A program made the translations under genes and the position numbers. The notes beneath the pieces are model-generated. The model worked only from the letters and a program-made list of their open reading frames with translations. It had not been told where the DNA came from and did no database searches. A DNA stretch of 64,000 bases from Afipia sp. (GTDB taxonomy: Bacteria > Pseudomonadota > Alphaproteobacteria > Rhizobiales > Xanthobacteraceae): positions 62,001 to 126,000 of the forward strand of contig JAFKEQ010000001.1 in assembly GCA_017308575.1 (NCBI GenBank). The letters are read 5' to 3'. Positions 46,001-57,731 of the stretch are shown one piece after another (position 1 is the first letter of the stretch; each line of letters opens with the position of its first letter).

Positions 46001-47287
46001 TTATTCCGCCGCCGTGACGGCCGGAGCCTTGGCGCCCGCGCCGTAGCGCTGGTCGATGTAATCGATCACCAGCGCCTTGAAGTCGGCGGCGATGGAGGGC
46101 CCGCGCAGGGTACGGAATTTCTCGCCATCGACGAACACCGGTGCCGCCGGCGTTTCGCCGGTGCCCGGCAACGAGATGCCGATATCGGCGTGCTTGGATT
46201 CGCCGGGGCCGTTGACGATACAGCCCATCACCGCGACGTTGAGTTGTTCGACGCCGGGATAGCGCGTCTTCCAGCCCGGCATTTCGTCGCGGATGAAGCT
46301 CTGGATGTCGCGCGCCAGTTCCTGGAACACCGTCGAGGTGGTCCGGCCGCAGCCGGGGCACGCTGCAACCAGCGGCACGAAGGTGCGGAAGCCCATGGTC
46401 TGCAGGATTTCCTGACCGACCTTCACTTCCAGCGTGCGGTCGCCGCCGGGCTCCGGCGTCAGCGAGACGCGGATGGTGTCGCCGATACCGTCCTGAAGCA
46501 GGATGCCGAGCGCGGCGCTCGATGCCACGATGCCCTTCGAGCCCATGCCGGCTTCGGTGAGGCCGAGATGGATGGCGTAATCCGAGCGCGCGGCGAGTTC
46601 GCGATAGACCGCGATCAGGTCCTGCACGTTCGACACCTTGGCCGACAGGATCATCTTGTTCTTCGGCAGGCCGATCTCTTCGGCGCGCTTTGCCGAGAGC
46701 AGCGCCGACTGCACCATCGCCTCGCGCGTCACTGCGCGCGCATCGATGGGATCGGGCGACTTGGCGTTTTCTTCCATCAGCTTCGTCAGAAGCTCCTGGT
46801 CGAGCGAACCCCAGTTGGCGCCGATGCGGATCGCCTTGTTGTTCTTGATCGCGATCTCAACGATGTCGGTGAACTGGCTGTCGCGCTTGTTCTTGAAGCC
46901 GACGTTGCCCGGATTGATGCGGTACTTCGCCAGCGCCGCCGCGCAAGCCGGATAGTCGGCGAGCAGCTTGTGGCCGATATAGTGGAAGTCGCCAATCAGC
47001 GGCACGTCGACGCCCATCTTGTCGAGCTTCTCGCGGATGTGCGGAACGGCGGCTGCGGCTTCCTCGCGGTCCACCGTGATACGGACCATTTCGGACCCGG
47101 CGCGCGCCAGCGCCGCAACCTGCGTCACCGTGCTTTCGACATCCGCGGTATCGGTGTTGGTCATCGACTGCACCACGATGGGCGCGCCGCCGCCGACCTT
47201 GACGTTGCCGACCGTTACCTGAACCGTCCGATGGCGCCCCTTGGGGCCGGCCTGGATTTCCTTGGTCCGTTCTTTCAGATCGCTCAC
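46001..47287 (-). CDS. ispG: 4-Hydroxy-3-methylbut-2-enyl diphosphate synthase (flavodoxin)
   Basis: [4Fe-4S] enzyme that converts MEcPP to HMBPP, step 7 of the MEP isoprenoid pathway. 428 residues from GTG 47287 ([13 protein letters not shown]); the open frame to 47416 overlaps the EamA gene end and is rejected. N-terminal TIM barrel with [16 protein letters not shown], and C-terminal cluster domain with [15 protein letters not shown] and a third Cys in [18 protein letters not shown]. Starts 17 bp after the EamA stop, so co-transcription with it is likely. Confidence 0.96.
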   Translation of the reverse strand: MSDLKERTKEIQAGPKGRHRTVQVTVGNVKVGGGAPIVVQSMTNTDTADVESTVTQVAALARAGSEMVRITVDREEAAAAVPHIREKLDKMGVDVPLIGDFHYIGHKLLADYPACAAALAKYRINPGNVGFKNKRDSQFTDIVEIAIKNNKAIRIGANWGSLDQELLTKLMEENAKSPDPIDARAVTREAMVQSALLSAKRAEEIGLPKNKMILSAKVSNVQDLIAVYRELAARSDYAIHLGLTEAGMGSKGIVASSAALGILLQDGIGDTIRVSLTPEPGGDRTLEVKVGQEILQTMGFRTFVPLVAACPGCGRTTSTVFQELARDIQSFIRDEMPGWKTRYPGVEQLNVAVMGCIVNGPGESKHADIGISLPGTGETPAAPVFVDGEKFRTLRGPSIAADFKALVIDYIDQRYGAGAKAPAVTAAE

Positions 47288-47304
47288 GTCAAATCTCTTT
47301 GGGC

Positions 47305-48258
47305 TCAGGTGTCGTTTTCGGTGGCCGGAATCAGGGGGTTCCCTGCTGGCTCGCCGGGGCGGTTTACCAGATATAGGCCCGCCATGACCAGAAGGGCAGC
47401 CCCCAGGAACGCCCATGTGAGGGCGTCATGGAGCACGAAGTAGCCTCCAATAACGCCGAACAACGGCGTCATAAAGGTAAATGACGACAGTTTGCTGGCG
47501 GAATAGCTTTTGATCATGGACACCCAGATCAGGAATGTCGTCCCAACCACCCAGATCGCCTGATAGGCCATCAGGGCCCAGGCGCCCGGCCCCGGCATGT
47601 GGGTGAAGCTCTCTCCGGAAATCAGGGCGCCAATCGCCAGAATGGGGATCGAAACCGCCACCTGATAGGCCAGCGTCTTCTCGGCCGGCGCATGCAGCAG
47701 CGAGGACGCCTTCACCACCAGCGTGGTGACCGCCCACAGGATGCCGCCCACCATCACCAGCATGTCCCCCATGATGACTTTCCCATCCACCGAGGGCTGC
47801 GGCACGCCGATCGCCAGCGCCACCCCCACGAAGGACAGCGCAAGGCCACCCCATTGCAGCCTGTTCAATTCCTCGCCGAGAAACCGCTTCGATCCGAGCG
47901 CGACGACGAACGGCGCGATGTAGAGAAACACCACCGCGCGCGATGCCGTGGTGTAGACCAGTCCGCGATAGATCAGAATGAACTCAAGACCGAAGATCGT
48001 CCCCGCGAGCAGGCCCGCCTTGAGCGTGCCGTCGCGCGCGAGCAGCGGCACGCCCCGCGCCCACGCAACCGCGATCAGAACGATCAAGCCGCCGACCGAA
48101 CGGATCGTGGCCTGCATCAACGGAGGAATGTCCGGAAGCGCGAGCTTGACGGTGATCTGATTGAAGCCCCAGCTCAGGCACAGCATCACCATGAGGGCGA
48201 CGGCCGTGGCATTCAAAGGCCGCCCTGCCCGCGAAGCTTTCAGATCGTCCGATGACAT
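47305..48258 (-). CDS. EamA/DMT family transporter
   Basis: 317 residues from ATG 48258 ([14 protein letters not shown]); a longer frame to 48321 is rejected as it adds only non-family residues. About ten hydrophobic helices in two EamA halves: [40 protein letters not shown], and in the second half [20 protein letters not shown]. It sits between the Zur-like regulator and ispG on the same strand. The substrate is not known; EamA proteins usually export metabolites. Confidence 0.88.
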   Translation of the reverse strand: MSSDDLKASRAGRPLNATAVALMVMLCLSWGFNQITVKLALPDIPPLMQATIRSVGGLIVLIAVAWARGVPLLARDGTLKAGLLAGTIFGLEFILIYRGLVYTTASRAVVFLYIAPFVVALGSKRFLGEELNRLQWGGLALSFVGVALAIGVPQPSVDGKVIMGDMLVMVGGILWAVTTLVVKASSLLHAPAEKTLAYQVAVSIPILAIGALISGESFTHMPGPGAWALMAYQAIWVVGTTFLIWVSMIKSYSASKLSSFTFMTPLFGVIGGYFVLHDALTWAFLGAALLVMAGLYLVNRPGEPAGNPLIPATENDT

Positions 48259-48330
48259 GCGCCCCCGCGTCCGGCTTGCCGCCGTGTTGTTGTTGGGAGC
48301 ATGACGCCGAAAAGCGATCATGCTCGAAAA

Positions 48331-48822
48331 TTACGCTGCGCGCTGACAATGCGCGCAAGTGCCGGTGATTTCCACCACCGACAGCTTAGGCGCAAACCCC
48401 GTGCCGCGCGCGGCGTCGTTGAAACTCTGGGCCAGCGGCGCAGCCGGGATTTCGCCGACCGATCCGCAGATCTCGCAAATCAGGAACGCCACCACCGAGG
48501 TCTCGTCGTGATTATGCGCGCAAGCCAGAAACGCGTTGCGGCTTTCGATGCGATGGACAAGGCCGTTCTCCATCAGAAAATCGAGTGCGCGATAGACTGT
48601 GATCGGCGCAGGCCGCGGCATGGTCTTGGCAAGTTCGTCGATCACTTCGTAAGCGCCGAGCGGACGATGGCTCGACAACAGCGCGCCCAGCACCTGACGC
48701 CGGATCGGCGTGAACTTCTGGCCACGTCCGCGGCACACCTCTTCCGCATGCGAAAACGCATCCTCGGCACAGCGTCCGTGGTCATGATCGGGAGCGGGAA
48801 AAACGGGCTTCGCCTGGGTCAT
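48331..48822 (-). CDS. zur: Fur family transcriptional regulator, Zur-like
   Basis: 163 residues with an N-terminal winged helix (GQKFTPIRRQVLGALLSSHR and ITVYRALDFLMENGLVHRIE) and a C-terminal dimerisation domain. Zinc-site features: HNHDETSVVAFLIC, a structural C-x2-C pair CEIC, and a second pair CAHC near the C-terminus. The N-terminal His-rich stretch DHDHGRC fits zinc sensing, so Zur is more likely than Fur, Irr or PerR, but this is inference. No znuABC genes are in the window. It ends 73 bp before the EamA gene on the same strand, and a candidate operator lies upstream. Confidence 0.8.
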   Translation of the reverse strand: MTQAKPVFPAPDHDHGRCAEDAFSHAEEVCRGRGQKFTPIRRQVLGALLSSHRPLGAYEVIDELAKTMPRPAPITVYRALDFLMENGLVHRIESRNAFLACAHNHDETSVVAFLICEICGSVGEIPAAPLAQSFNDAARGTGFAPKLSVVEITGTCAHCQRAA

Positions 48823-48893
48823 CGTTCAATATGTAGTGCGAATAACGTGATTCCGCTCGTCATTTCAGCCGGATCACTTTTGCATCAATATTT

Positions 48894-48922
48894 TGCAATG
48901 CAGCATTATTCATTGCATTGCA
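48894..48922. promoter_or_regulatory. Inverted repeat in the zur / patatin intergenic region
   Basis: TGCAATGC (48894-48901) and GCATTGCA (48915-48922) are perfect reverse complements with a 13-bp spacer, in an AT-rich, divergent 185-bp region. Position 72 bp upstream of zur and 86 bp upstream of the lipase gene allows control of either. The 29-bp span is longer than a usual Fur-family box, so the regulator is uncertain. Confidence 0.5.
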
Positions 48923-49007
48923 TCATAAAAGCCCCAAATCATTGGCTTACAATCGATCGGCACGACAGGGCAGCCAGCCCGGAACCGGCGCAGAAAGAAC
49001 AAAGCTG

Positions 49008-50114
49008 ATGGCATCGACGCTCAAAACCTATCTCGACAATCTTGCGCCCTGGAGTTTCTCCGGCGCGCGGAAGGTGAGCACGGCGAAGAAGGTCAATCTG
49101 GCGCTGCAGGGCGGCGGCTCGCACGGCGCGTTCACATGGGGCGTACTGGATCATCTTCTGGCGGACGGACGATTGGAGATCACCGGCATTTCGGGTGCGT
49201 CCGCCGGCGCGCTGAATGCCGTGATGGTTGCGGACGGCCTTTCCCGCGGCGGTCCTGAAGAAGCGCGCAAACGGCTGGCCGCGTTCTGGCGCGCCACGAG
49301 CACCGGCGGGGACCTGCCGCCGATCCAGCGCGCCATCACCGACCGGATGTTCTCACTGATGCCGTTTGCGGCAACGCCGATCCAGAGTTGGTTCGAGGCG
49401 ATGGCGCGCTATTTCTCGCCCTACGAACTCAACCCGCTCAACATCAATCCGCTCAGCGACCTGATCGAACGCTTCGTGGATTTCGAGGCGATCCGCAGCA
49501 ACACCGATCTGGCGCTCTATATCTCCGCAACCAACGTCCACACCGGGCGGCTGCGCATTTTCGCGAACGAGAAAATCACTGCGGATGTGGTGATGGCATC
49601 GGCTGCGTTGCCGTTCATGTTCCGCGCGGTCGAGATCGACGGCGTGCCCTATTGGGACGGCGGATATATGGGCAATCCCGCGATCTTTCCGTTCCTGCAC
49701 GCAACCGATGCGGAAGACGTACTGGTGGTCCAGATCAATCCGGTGTCGCGCGACACCACGCCGAAAACCTCCGGCGAGATCATCAACCGCCTGAACGAGA
49801 TCACATTCAACTCGGCGCTAATCTCCGAACTGCGCACGATGGATTTCGTCAATCAGCTGATCGACGACGGGCGGCTGCCGCGCGGCACCGCAAGCGGCCA
49901 GTACCGGCGGCTGAACATCCATCGCATTGATCTCGGTCCGCTAGGCATCCGTCTGGCCGCCTCCAGCAAGCTCAAGACCGATTTCGAATTCTTCGAGCTG
50001 TTGCACCGGGCCGGCATGCGCGCCGCCAAGAAATTCCTCGACAATCACTTCGAGGACATCGGCCGCAAGAGCACCATCGATCTCGCCGCGGAATCCGGCG
50101 TCGAATGGGCCTGA
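49008..50114 (+). CDS. Patatin-like phospholipase
   Basis: 368 residues from ATG 49008 (MASTLKTYLDNLAPW); the frame opens at 48918 but that part overlaps the inverted repeat. The lipase has an oxyanion loop LALQGGGSHGAF (about 33-44), the nucleophile serine in GISGASAGALN (G-x-S-x-G), and the dyad Asp in YWDGGYMGNP. Probably a membrane-associated lipid acyl hydrolase; the real substrate is unknown. The last 60 residues carry basic/hydrophobic features (KLKTDFEFFELLHRAGM). No signal peptide is seen. Divergent from zur. Confidence 0.9.
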   Translation: MASTLKTYLDNLAPWSFSGARKVSTAKKVNLALQGGGSHGAFTWGVLDHLLADGRLEITGISGASAGALNAVMVADGLSRGGPEEARKRLAAFWRATSTGGDLPPIQRAITDRMFSLMPFAATPIQSWFEAMARYFSPYELNPLNINPLSDLIERFVDFEAIRSNTDLALYISATNVHTGRLRIFANEKITADVVMASAALPFMFRAVEIDGVPYWDGGYMGNPAIFPFLHATDAEDVLVVQINPVSRDTTPKTSGEIINRLNEITFNSALISELRTMDFVNQLIDDGRLPRGTASGQYRRLNIHRIDLGPLGIRLAASSKLKTDFEFFELLHRAGMRAAKKFLDNHFEDIGRKSTIDLAAESGVEWA

Positions 50115-50198
50115 CCGCAAGCATTTGAATTAATTACTGAACTGACTCCGCATATGCGCTTTCGCATGGCTCATATTTCGATTCGCCGGCTTCCGAAA

Positions 50199-50233
50199 TT
50201 AGTAAGCAAGCTTATTATAACTGAGCTTATTAA
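50199..50233 (+). promoter_or_regulatory. Candidate MarR operator upstream of marR-emrAB
   Basis: TTAGTAAGC (50199-50207) and GCTTATTAA (50225-50233) form an inverted repeat with one mismatch, with the direct repeat AGCTTATTA at 50209-50217 and 50224-50232 in an AT-rich stretch. It reaches the first base of the marR start, the usual place for an autoregulated MarR operator. Confidence 0.6.
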
Positions 50234-50715
50234 TGGAACCGCCGATGCCTCGGAGCAATACCGACTTCCTGTTCGCGCTGTTTGAAACCCAGCGCATGCT
50301 GCGCCTCTACGCGGACAAGCTGGCCGCGCAGCACGGCATCACGCGCGCCCAGTGGGCGGTGCTGGCCAAACTCGAGCGCACCGAAGGCCTCAAGCAGTCC
50401 GAACTTGCCGACATGATGGAAATGCAGCCGATCACCCTGACACGGCTGATTGATCGGCTCTGCGGCAACGATCTGATCGAACGCCGCGAGGATGCGAAGG
50501 ATCGCCGCGCCAACCGCCTTTATCTGCGTCCGGCCGCGCTGCCGCTTTTGAAAAAACTCGCCCGCCTGCGCTCCGATATCACGGAAGCCGCGCTCGGCCA
50601 CCTGAACCCGAGCGAAGCGGACGATCTGGTCCGGCACCTCGAATCCATCAAGGACAACATACGCGACGCCCTTGCGAGCGCCGACAAGAAGACAAAGGAA
50701 CAGCGTTATGGCTGA
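50233..50715 (+). CDS. MarR family transcriptional regulator
   Basis: 160 residues (start ATG 50233, or ATG 50245 giving MPRSNTDFLF). Winged helix motifs: HGITRAQWAVLAKLERTEGL, QSELADMMEMQPITLTRLID (recognition helix) and DLIERREDAKDRRANRLYLR (wing). C-terminal helices form the dimer. It is the first gene of a marR-emrA-emrB operon, overlapping emrA by 8 nt, so repression of the pump with release by a ligand is the likely design. An inverted repeat lies on its promoter. Confidence 0.93.
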   Translation: MEPPMPRSNTDFLFALFETQRMLRLYADKLAAQHGITRAQWAVLAKLERTEGLKQSELADMMEMQPITLTRLIDRLCGNDLIERREDAKDRRANRLYLRPAALPLLKKLARLRSDITEAALGHLNPSEADDLVRHLESIKDNIRDALASADKKTKEQRYG

Positions 50716-51871
50716 TCAGATCGTCAAATTTCCCGCCGAACAAAAACTTACGGACAAGCCGTCGACACCCGCGGCAGATACGCCGCGTAAAAGCTGGGGT
50801 CAGATCGCCCGCGAACGGCGGCGCACGCTGCTGCTCGTGGTGCTCCCGATCATTGCGCTGATCGGCGGCGTGGCGTTCTATCTGTCCGGCGGGCGCTATG
50901 CGAGCACCGACGACGCTTATGTCGGCGCGCAGAAGGTGCTGATCACGCCTGATATTTCCGGCAAGATCGAAAAAGTCCTCGTCAAGGAAGGCCAGCGCGT
51001 CAAGGCCGGCGACGAATTGTTCGAGATCGATCCGGTGCCGTTCCGTTTCGCGCTTCAGCAGGCGCAGGCCACGCTCGAAACGGCGAAGACGAACTACAAC
51101 AATCTGCGCGACAACGTGAAAATCTACGCCCAGATGATCGACCTCGCCAATCAGGGCGTTGACCTGAAACAGCGCGACGTCGAACGCAAGAGCACGCTGG
51201 TGAAGTCGATGTCCGGCTCGCAGCTCGATCTCGATACCGCAACGACCAATCTGGTGCTGGCCCGCGCCCAGCTCGAATTGCTGAACCAGCAACTCTCCAG
51301 CGCCAAGAACCAGTTGCTCGGCAATCCCAATCTGCCGCTCGAACAATTCCCGCCCTACTTCCAGGCCAAGGCGGCGCTCGATCAGGCACAGCGCAACCTC
51401 GATCACACCGTTTTGCGCGCGCCGATCGACGGCACCGCCACGCAGGTGGACAGCATCCAGCTCGGCCGCTTTGTCGCGGCAGGATCGCCGGTGTTCAGCG
51501 TGATCGATGACGCCAATCCGTGGGTCGATGCCAACCTGAAGGAATCCGATCTCACCTACGTGGCGAACGGACAGAACGTCACCATGTCGATCGACGCATT
51601 TCCCGACCACACCTTTGTCGGCAAGGTCGGCTCGCTCAGCCCCGGCACCGGCGCGCAGTTCGCGATCCTGCCGCCGCAGAACTCCACCGGCAATTTCGTC
51701 AAGGTGGTGCAGCGCGTGCCCGTGCGCATCTATTTCGACAAGAATGACAAGGCCGTTCGCAAGCTTAAAGCCGGCATGAGCACTTATGTCTGGATCGATA
51801 CCCAGCATCACCGCTCGCTCGCAGGCCTGTTCGGATTCTCCTCCGCTTCGGCGCAGGAGGAAGCCCGGTGA
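50708..51871 (+). CDS. emrA: HlyD family membrane fusion protein (EmrA-type)
   Basis: 387 residues from ATG 50708 (MADQIVKFPAEQ), with AAAGGAAC upstream. One membrane helix (about 44-64, LLLVVLPIIALIGGVAFYLS), a lipoyl/biotinyl-like hairpin (DAYVGAQKVLITPDISGKIE; VKEGQRVKAGDELFEIDPVP), a long coiled coil (about 115-235), and a second barrel (APIDGTATQVDSIQLGRFVA). It links the inner-membrane pump to an outer-membrane channel; no TolC gene is nearby. It overlaps marR by 8 nt and emrB by 4 nt. Confidence 0.94.
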   Translation: MADQIVKFPAEQKLTDKPSTPAADTPRKSWGQIARERRRTLLLVVLPIIALIGGVAFYLSGGRYASTDDAYVGAQKVLITPDISGKIEKVLVKEGQRVKAGDELFEIDPVPFRFALQQAQATLETAKTNYNNLRDNVKIYAQMIDLANQGVDLKQRDVERKSTLVKSMSGSQLDLDTATTNLVLARAQLELLNQQLSSAKNQLLGNPNLPLEQFPPYFQAKAALDQAQRNLDHTVLRAPIDGTATQVDSIQLGRFVAAGSPVFSVIDDANPWVDANLKESDLTYVANGQNVTMSIDAFPDHTFVGKVGSLSPGTGAQFAILPPQNSTGNFVKVVQRVPVRIYFDKNDKAVRKLKAGMSTYVWIDTQHHRSLAGLFGFSSASAQEEAR

Positions 51872-53433
51872 CCGCCGCCGCCTCCGCCTCCACGGCGGCG
51901 GTCCCGGGATTTCGCCGCAACATGGTGACGATCTGCGCCATGACGGCGACGATCATGCAGGCGCTGGACACGACGATCGCCAACGTCGCGCTGCCTTACA
52001 TGCAGGGCACGCTGTCCGCCTCGCAGGATCAGATCAACTGGGTGCTGACGTCCTACATCGTGGCCGCCGCGATCATGACCGCGCCGGTCGGCTGGATCGC
52101 GAACCGCTTCGGCCGCAAGAAAGTGTTCGTGGTCTGCTCGGCGGGCTTCACCATCGCATCCGTCATGTGCGGCCTCGCTCAGGACATTACGCAGATGGTG
52201 CTGTTCCGACTGCTGCAGGGCGTATTCGGCGCGGCGCTGGTGCCGCTGTCGCAAGCCGTGATGCTCGATTCCTACGCGCTGCACGAGCGCGCCAAGGCGA
52301 TGTCGATCTGGGGCATGGGCGTGATGCTCGGCCCGATCATGGGCCCTTCGCTCGGCGCGTGGCTGACGGAGACGTATTCCTGGCACTGGGTATTCTTCGT
52401 CAACATCCCGTTCGGCATCGTCACCGTCGCCGGGCTGATCGTTTTCATGGACGAAACTCAAACCAACAACGAATTGAAATTCGACTGGTTCGGCTTCGGT
52501 GCGCTCGCCATCGGCATCGGCGCGATGCAGGTGGCGCTCGATCGCGGCGAACAGCTCGGCTGGCTTGAATCGCCGGAGATTGTCGCGGAAACGATCCTCG
52601 CGGTCGCCGGATTCTATTACTTCTTCGCCCATTCGTTCACGACTGAGCGTCCCTTTATTCAGTTCGCGATCTTCAAGGACCGCAACTTCCTCAGCGGCTG
52701 CGTCTTCATGTCCGTGATGGGCCTCGTGCTCTACAGCACCATGGCGCTCGCCTCGCCCTATCTGCAGAACGTGATCGGCTATCCGATCCTCACCGCTGGC
52801 CTGCTGCTGGCCACACGCGGCTTCGGCACCTTCATCGCCATGATGCTGGTGGGCCGGATCATGAAATATATCGAGGCGCGCACGCTGATCGCAGGCGGCA
52901 TGCTGCTGATGTCCGCGTCGCTCTATGCCATGACGGGATGGACGGACCAGACCGGCGTGCCGACTATCGTCGTGGTCAGCGTCGCGCAGGGCTTCGGATT
53001 GGGACTGGTGTTCGTGCCGCTGAGCACGGTCTCGTTCATGACCTTGCCCGGTCACCTGCGCACCGACGGCACGTCGATGCTGACGCTGGTCCGCAACGTC
53101 GCAAGTTCGGTGGGCATTTCGGTTGTGACAACGAAGCTGACCGAGGGCGGACGCGAAGCCTATGCGATCATCAACGAGAACGTGACGCCGTTCAACAAGG
53201 CGCTGCAGATGCCGGATGTCGCCAGCATCATCAATATGGGCACCGATGCCGGACGCGCGATCATGGATGCGTTGATCGGCATGCAGGCGCAGATCATCGC
53301 GTTCTCGTGGGACTATCAGATGGTGATGATCATCACGCTATGCGCCGCGCCGCTCGCCGTCATGATCGGTTCGACCAAGGCCGCGCTGCGCCAGCAGGCG
53401 CAATCGGCAGATCATCCGGCTGTGCTGGAGTAA
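51868..53433 (+). CDS. emrB: DHA2 family multidrug efflux MFS transporter (EmrB/QacA)
   Basis: 521 residues with 14 hydrophobic helices expected for the DHA2 family. Start GTG 51868 overlaps the emrA stop (GTGA). Signatures: MQALDTTIANVALPYMQGTL (motif D1-like), WIANRFGRKKVFVVC (motif A) and GVMLGPIMGPSLGAWL (motif C). The pump would export hydrophobic compounds by proton antiport together with EmrA and a TolC-like channel. It is followed by two inverted repeats and a convergent thiolase gene. Confidence 0.95.
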   Translation: MTAAASASTAAVPGFRRNMVTICAMTATIMQALDTTIANVALPYMQGTLSASQDQINWVLTSYIVAAAIMTAPVGWIANRFGRKKVFVVCSAGFTIASVMCGLAQDITQMVLFRLLQGVFGAALVPLSQAVMLDSYALHERAKAMSIWGMGVMLGPIMGPSLGAWLTETYSWHWVFFVNIPFGIVTVAGLIVFMDETQTNNELKFDWFGFGALAIGIGAMQVALDRGEQLGWLESPEIVAETILAVAGFYYFFAHSFTTERPFIQFAIFKDRNFLSGCVFMSVMGLVLYSTMALASPYLQNVIGYPILTAGLLLATRGFGTFIAMMLVGRIMKYIEARTLIAGGMLLMSASLYAMTGWTDQTGVPTIVVVSVAQGFGLGLVFVPLSTVSFMTLPGHLRTDGTSMLTLVRNVASSVGISVVTTKLTEGGREAYAIINENVTPFNKALQMPDVASIINMGTDAGRAIMDALIGMQAQIIAFSWDYQMVMIITLCAAPLAVMIGSTKAALRQQAQSADHPAVLE

Positions 53434-53450
53434 ACCTCGCGAAACAAAAA

Positions 53451-53550
53451 CCTCATGGTGAGGAGGCGCTCTTGCGCCGTCTCGAACCATGAGGCTTTTT
53501 GGCACCTCATCCTTCGAGACGCGGCCTGACGGCCGCTCCTCAGGATGAGG
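53451..53550. repeat. Two adjacent inverted repeats after emrB (CCTCAT family)
   Basis: The first element, 53451-53494, has arms CCTCATGGT and ACCATGAGG and is followed by CTTTTT. The second, 53505-53550, has arms CCTCATCCT and AGGATGAGG. They share an inner GAGACGGCGC-type core in opposite orientations, and could end transcription from both converging genes. Confidence 0.85.
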
Positions 53551-53559
53551 ATAAACGGT

Positions 53560-54765
<1,206 letters not shown>

Positions 54766-54968
54766 GGTCGCTCTCCCTGAAAATCCCGCGGGCGTTGGTG
54801 CCCGCTTCCGCCTGGCCCGAGTTTTAGGAAGCACCTCTCACCACGTCAAATAAAGGATGGCGGAATGCGGCCATCGCCCGGCAGAGCCGCCATGCGCGGC
54901 CCGTTCAAGACGTGGAAAACGCCCCGCGCAATTCCACCGTGCGGAAGAAACTTGCTAAGGTCGCCGCC

Positions 54969-57701
54969 ATGACCATTCATTCCACGCCGCCGACATCGCC
55001 GACCGCCGAGCCCGCAGCCACCGAGGCTGTGGGCCGCGTTACGCCCATGATGGAGCAGTATCTCGAGATCAAGGCCGCCAATCCGGGCCTCCTGCTGTTC
55101 TATCGGATGGGCGATTTCTACGAACTATTCTTCGAGGACGCGGAAATCGCCTCACGTGCGCTCGGCATCACGCTGACCAAGCGCGGCAAGCACATGGGCG
55201 AAGACATCCCGATGTGCGGCGTGCCGGTGGAGCGGTCCGACGACTACCTGCATCGGTTGATCGCACTGGGCCATCGCGTCGCGGTCTGCGAACAGACGGA
55301 AAATCCGGCCGAAGCGAAGAAGCGCGGCAACAAGAGCGTAGTCCGCCGTGACGTGGTGCGGCTGGTGACCCCGGGCACGCTGACCGAGGACACGCTGCTC
55401 GATGCCAAGGCCAACAACTACCTGCTCGCCATCGCAAGGGCGCGTGCCTCGGCCTCCGCGGGCGACCGCATGGGCCTTGCCTGGATCGATATTTCCACGG
55501 CGGAATTCAGCGTCACCGAATGCAGCGCGAACGAGCTCGGCGCCACGCTGGCGCGCATCAATCCGAATGAAGTGATCGTCACCGACGCACTCTATTCCGA
55601 TCCGGACCTGTCCGCGCTGTTCCGCACGCTGGCCGCTGTGACTCCGGTGACGCGCGATGTGTTCGACGGCGCCACCGCCGAGCGGCGGCTGTGCGATTAT
55701 TTTGCTGTCGCCACCATGGACGGGTTCGGCGCGCTGTCGCGGCTGGAAGCAACCGCCGCAGCAGCCGCAGTCACCTATGTGGAGCGCACCCAGGTCGGCC
55801 AGCATCTGCCGCTGTCGCCGCCCTCGCGCGAAGCGGCGGGCACCACCATGGCGATCGATCCCGCCACCCGCACCAATCTGGAACTGACGCGCACGCTGGC
55901 AGGAGAACGGCGCGGCTCCCTACTCGACGCGCTCGACTGCACGGTGACGGCCGCCGGATCGCGCCTTCTGGCGCAGCGCCTCTCCGCGCCGCTCACCGAC
56001 AGCGCGGTGATTTCCCACCGCCTCGACGCGGTCGCGCTGTTCGTCGGCGACAGCGCCGTGCGCGACGACCTGCGCACCATCCTGCGCGCCGCGCCGGACA
56101 TGTCGCGCGCGCTGGCGCGGCTTTCGGTCGGACGCGGCGGGCCGCGCGATCTTGCGGCTTTGCGCGACGGCATTCTGGCGGCAGACAAGGTCATCGAGTG
56201 GCTGACGCGGATCGACAACCTGCCGCGCGACATGACGCTGGCCATCGACGCGTTGCGCCGCCCCTCCCGCGCTCTCGCACAGGAATTCGCGCGCGGCCTC
56301 GCGGACGAACTGCCCCTGTTCAAGCGCGATGGCGGCTTTGTCCGCGCCGGCTATGATGCGGCGCTGGACGAGACACGCAACCTGCGCGACGCCTCGCGGC
56401 TCGTGGTCGCAGCGATGCAGGCGCGCTACGCCGACGACACCGGCATCAAGGCGCTCAAGATCCGGCACAACAATGTGCTCGGTTATTTCGTCGAAGTCAC
56501 CGCGCAGCACGGCGACAAGCTGATGACCGCGCCGCTGAATGCAACCTTTATCCATCGGCAGACGCTGGCCGGACAGGTGCGATTCACCACCACCGAACTC
56601 GGCGAGATCGAAGCCAAGATCGCCAATGCCGGCGACCGCGCGCTCGGGCTCGAACTGGACATCTTCGAGCGGCTTTGCGCGCAGGCTGTTGCTGCAGGCG
56701 ACGATCTGCGTAGCGCCGCCCACGCCTTCGCGCTGCTCGATGTCACCGCATCGCTGGCGAGACTGGCGGTCGATGAAAACTACACGCGGCCCGTGGTCGA
56801 CAACTCGCTGAAGTTCTCCATCGAGGGTGGGCGGCATCCCGTGGTCGAGCAGGCGCTCAAGCGCGACGGCCAGCCCTTCATCGCCAACGCCTGCGATCTG
56901 TCGCCGGGACCCACACAATCATCGGGGCAGATCTGGCTGATCACCGGTCCCAATATGGCCGGTAAGTCCACCTTCCTGCGCCAGAACGCGCTGATCGCGC
57001 TGATGGCGCAGATCGGCAGCTTCGTTCCGGCAAAGCTCGCGCATATCGGCATTGTGGACCGGCTGTTCTCGCGTGTCGGCGCGGCGGACGATCTCGCGCG
57101 TGGACGCTCGACCTTCATGGTCGAGATGGTGGAAACTGCGGCGATCCTCAATCAGGCGAGCGAGCGCGCGCTGGTGATCCTCGACGAGATCGGGCGCGGC
57201 ACGTCGACTTTCGACGGCCTGTCGATCGCGTGGGCCTCTATCGAACATCTGCACGAAAGCAATCGTTGCCGTTCACTGTTCGCCACGCACTATCACGAAC
57301 TGACCGCGCTGTCGGCGAACCTGCCGCGCCTGTTCAACGCCACCGTGCGCGTCAAGGAATGGCAGGGCGACGTGGTGTTCCTGCACGAGGTGCTGCCGGG
57401 ATCGGCTGACCGCTCCTACGGCATTCAGGTGGCAAAACTCGCGGGTTTGCCCGCCGCCGTGGTCACACGCGCGAAATCGGTGTTGGCGAAGCTGGAAGCG
57501 CAGGACCGCAACACCACGACACGTGCCCTTATCGATGACCTGCCGCTGTTCGCCGTGCCGTCGCGTGCGGCCTCGGAGCCGCAACCGCCAAGTGAGGCCG
57601 ATCAGCTGGTCGAGGCGCTCAACGCGCTGCATCCCGACGAGATGTCGCCGCGCGAAGCGCTCGATGCGCTGTACGCGCTGAAGGCCAAGCTGCCGAAATA
57701 G
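54969..57701 (+). CDS. mutS: DNA mismatch repair protein MutS
   Basis: Recognises mismatches and starts MutL-dependent repair. 910 residues from ATG 54969; a GTG at 54912 would lengthen it. Mismatch-binding Phe-x-Glu is in [12 protein letters not shown] (about 43-54). Connector, core and clamp domains follow, then the ATPase domain with Walker [16 protein letters not shown] (about 660-674), signature [14 protein letters not shown], Walker [16 protein letters not shown] and the ATHYHEL switch. The C-terminal dimer helix ([16 protein letters not shown]) is present. The start differs among related genomes. Confidence 0.97.
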   Translation: MTIHSTPPTSPTAEPAATEAVGRVTPMMEQYLEIKAANPGLLLFYRMGDFYELFFEDAEIASRALGITLTKRGKHMGEDIPMCGVPVERSDDYLHRLIALGHRVAVCEQTENPAEAKKRGNKSVVRRDVVRLVTPGTLTEDTLLDAKANNYLLAIARARASASAGDRMGLAWIDISTAEFSVTECSANELGATLARINPNEVIVTDALYSDPDLSALFRTLAAVTPVTRDVFDGATAERRLCDYFAVATMDGFGALSRLEATAAAAAVTYVERTQVGQHLPLSPPSREAAGTTMAIDPATRTNLELTRTLAGERRGSLLDALDCTVTAAGSRLLAQRLSAPLTDSAVISHRLDAVALFVGDSAVRDDLRTILRAAPDMSRALARLSVGRGGPRDLAALRDGILAADKVIEWLTRIDNLPRDMTLAIDALRRPSRALAQEFARGLADELPLFKRDGGFVRAGYDAALDETRNLRDASRLVVAAMQARYADDTGIKALKIRHNNVLGYFVEVTAQHGDKLMTAPLNATFIHRQTLAGQVRFTTTELGEIEAKIANAGDRALGLELDIFERLCAQAVAAGDDLRSAAHAFALLDVTASLARLAVDENYTRPVVDNSLKFSIEGGRHPVVEQALKRDGQPFIANACDLSPGPTQSSGQIWLITGPNMAGKSTFLRQNALIALMAQIGSFVPAKLAHIGIVDRLFSRVGAADDLARGRSTFMVEMVETAAILNQASERALVILDEIGRGTSTFDGLSIAWASIEHLHESNRCRSLFATHYHELTALSANLPRLFNATVRVKEWQGDVVFLHEVLPGSADRSYGIQVAKLAGLPAAVVTRAKSVLAKLEAQDRNTTTRALIDDLPLFAVPSRAASEPQPPSEADQLVEALNALHPDEMSPREALDALYALKAKLPK

Positions 57702-57731
57702 CCACGTATTGTCCAATACGACATTTCGCAC

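Noticed and set aside
47288..47416. N-terminal extension of IspG to an ATG at 47416
   Set aside because: It overlaps the end of the EamA gene by over 100 bp and adds Pro/Gly/Arg residues not seen in IspG; GTG 47287 gives the family N-terminus.
50708..53433. The marR-emrAB group as a defence or novel system
   Set aside because: All three genes match standard drug-efflux families with typical overlaps; nothing suggests another role.
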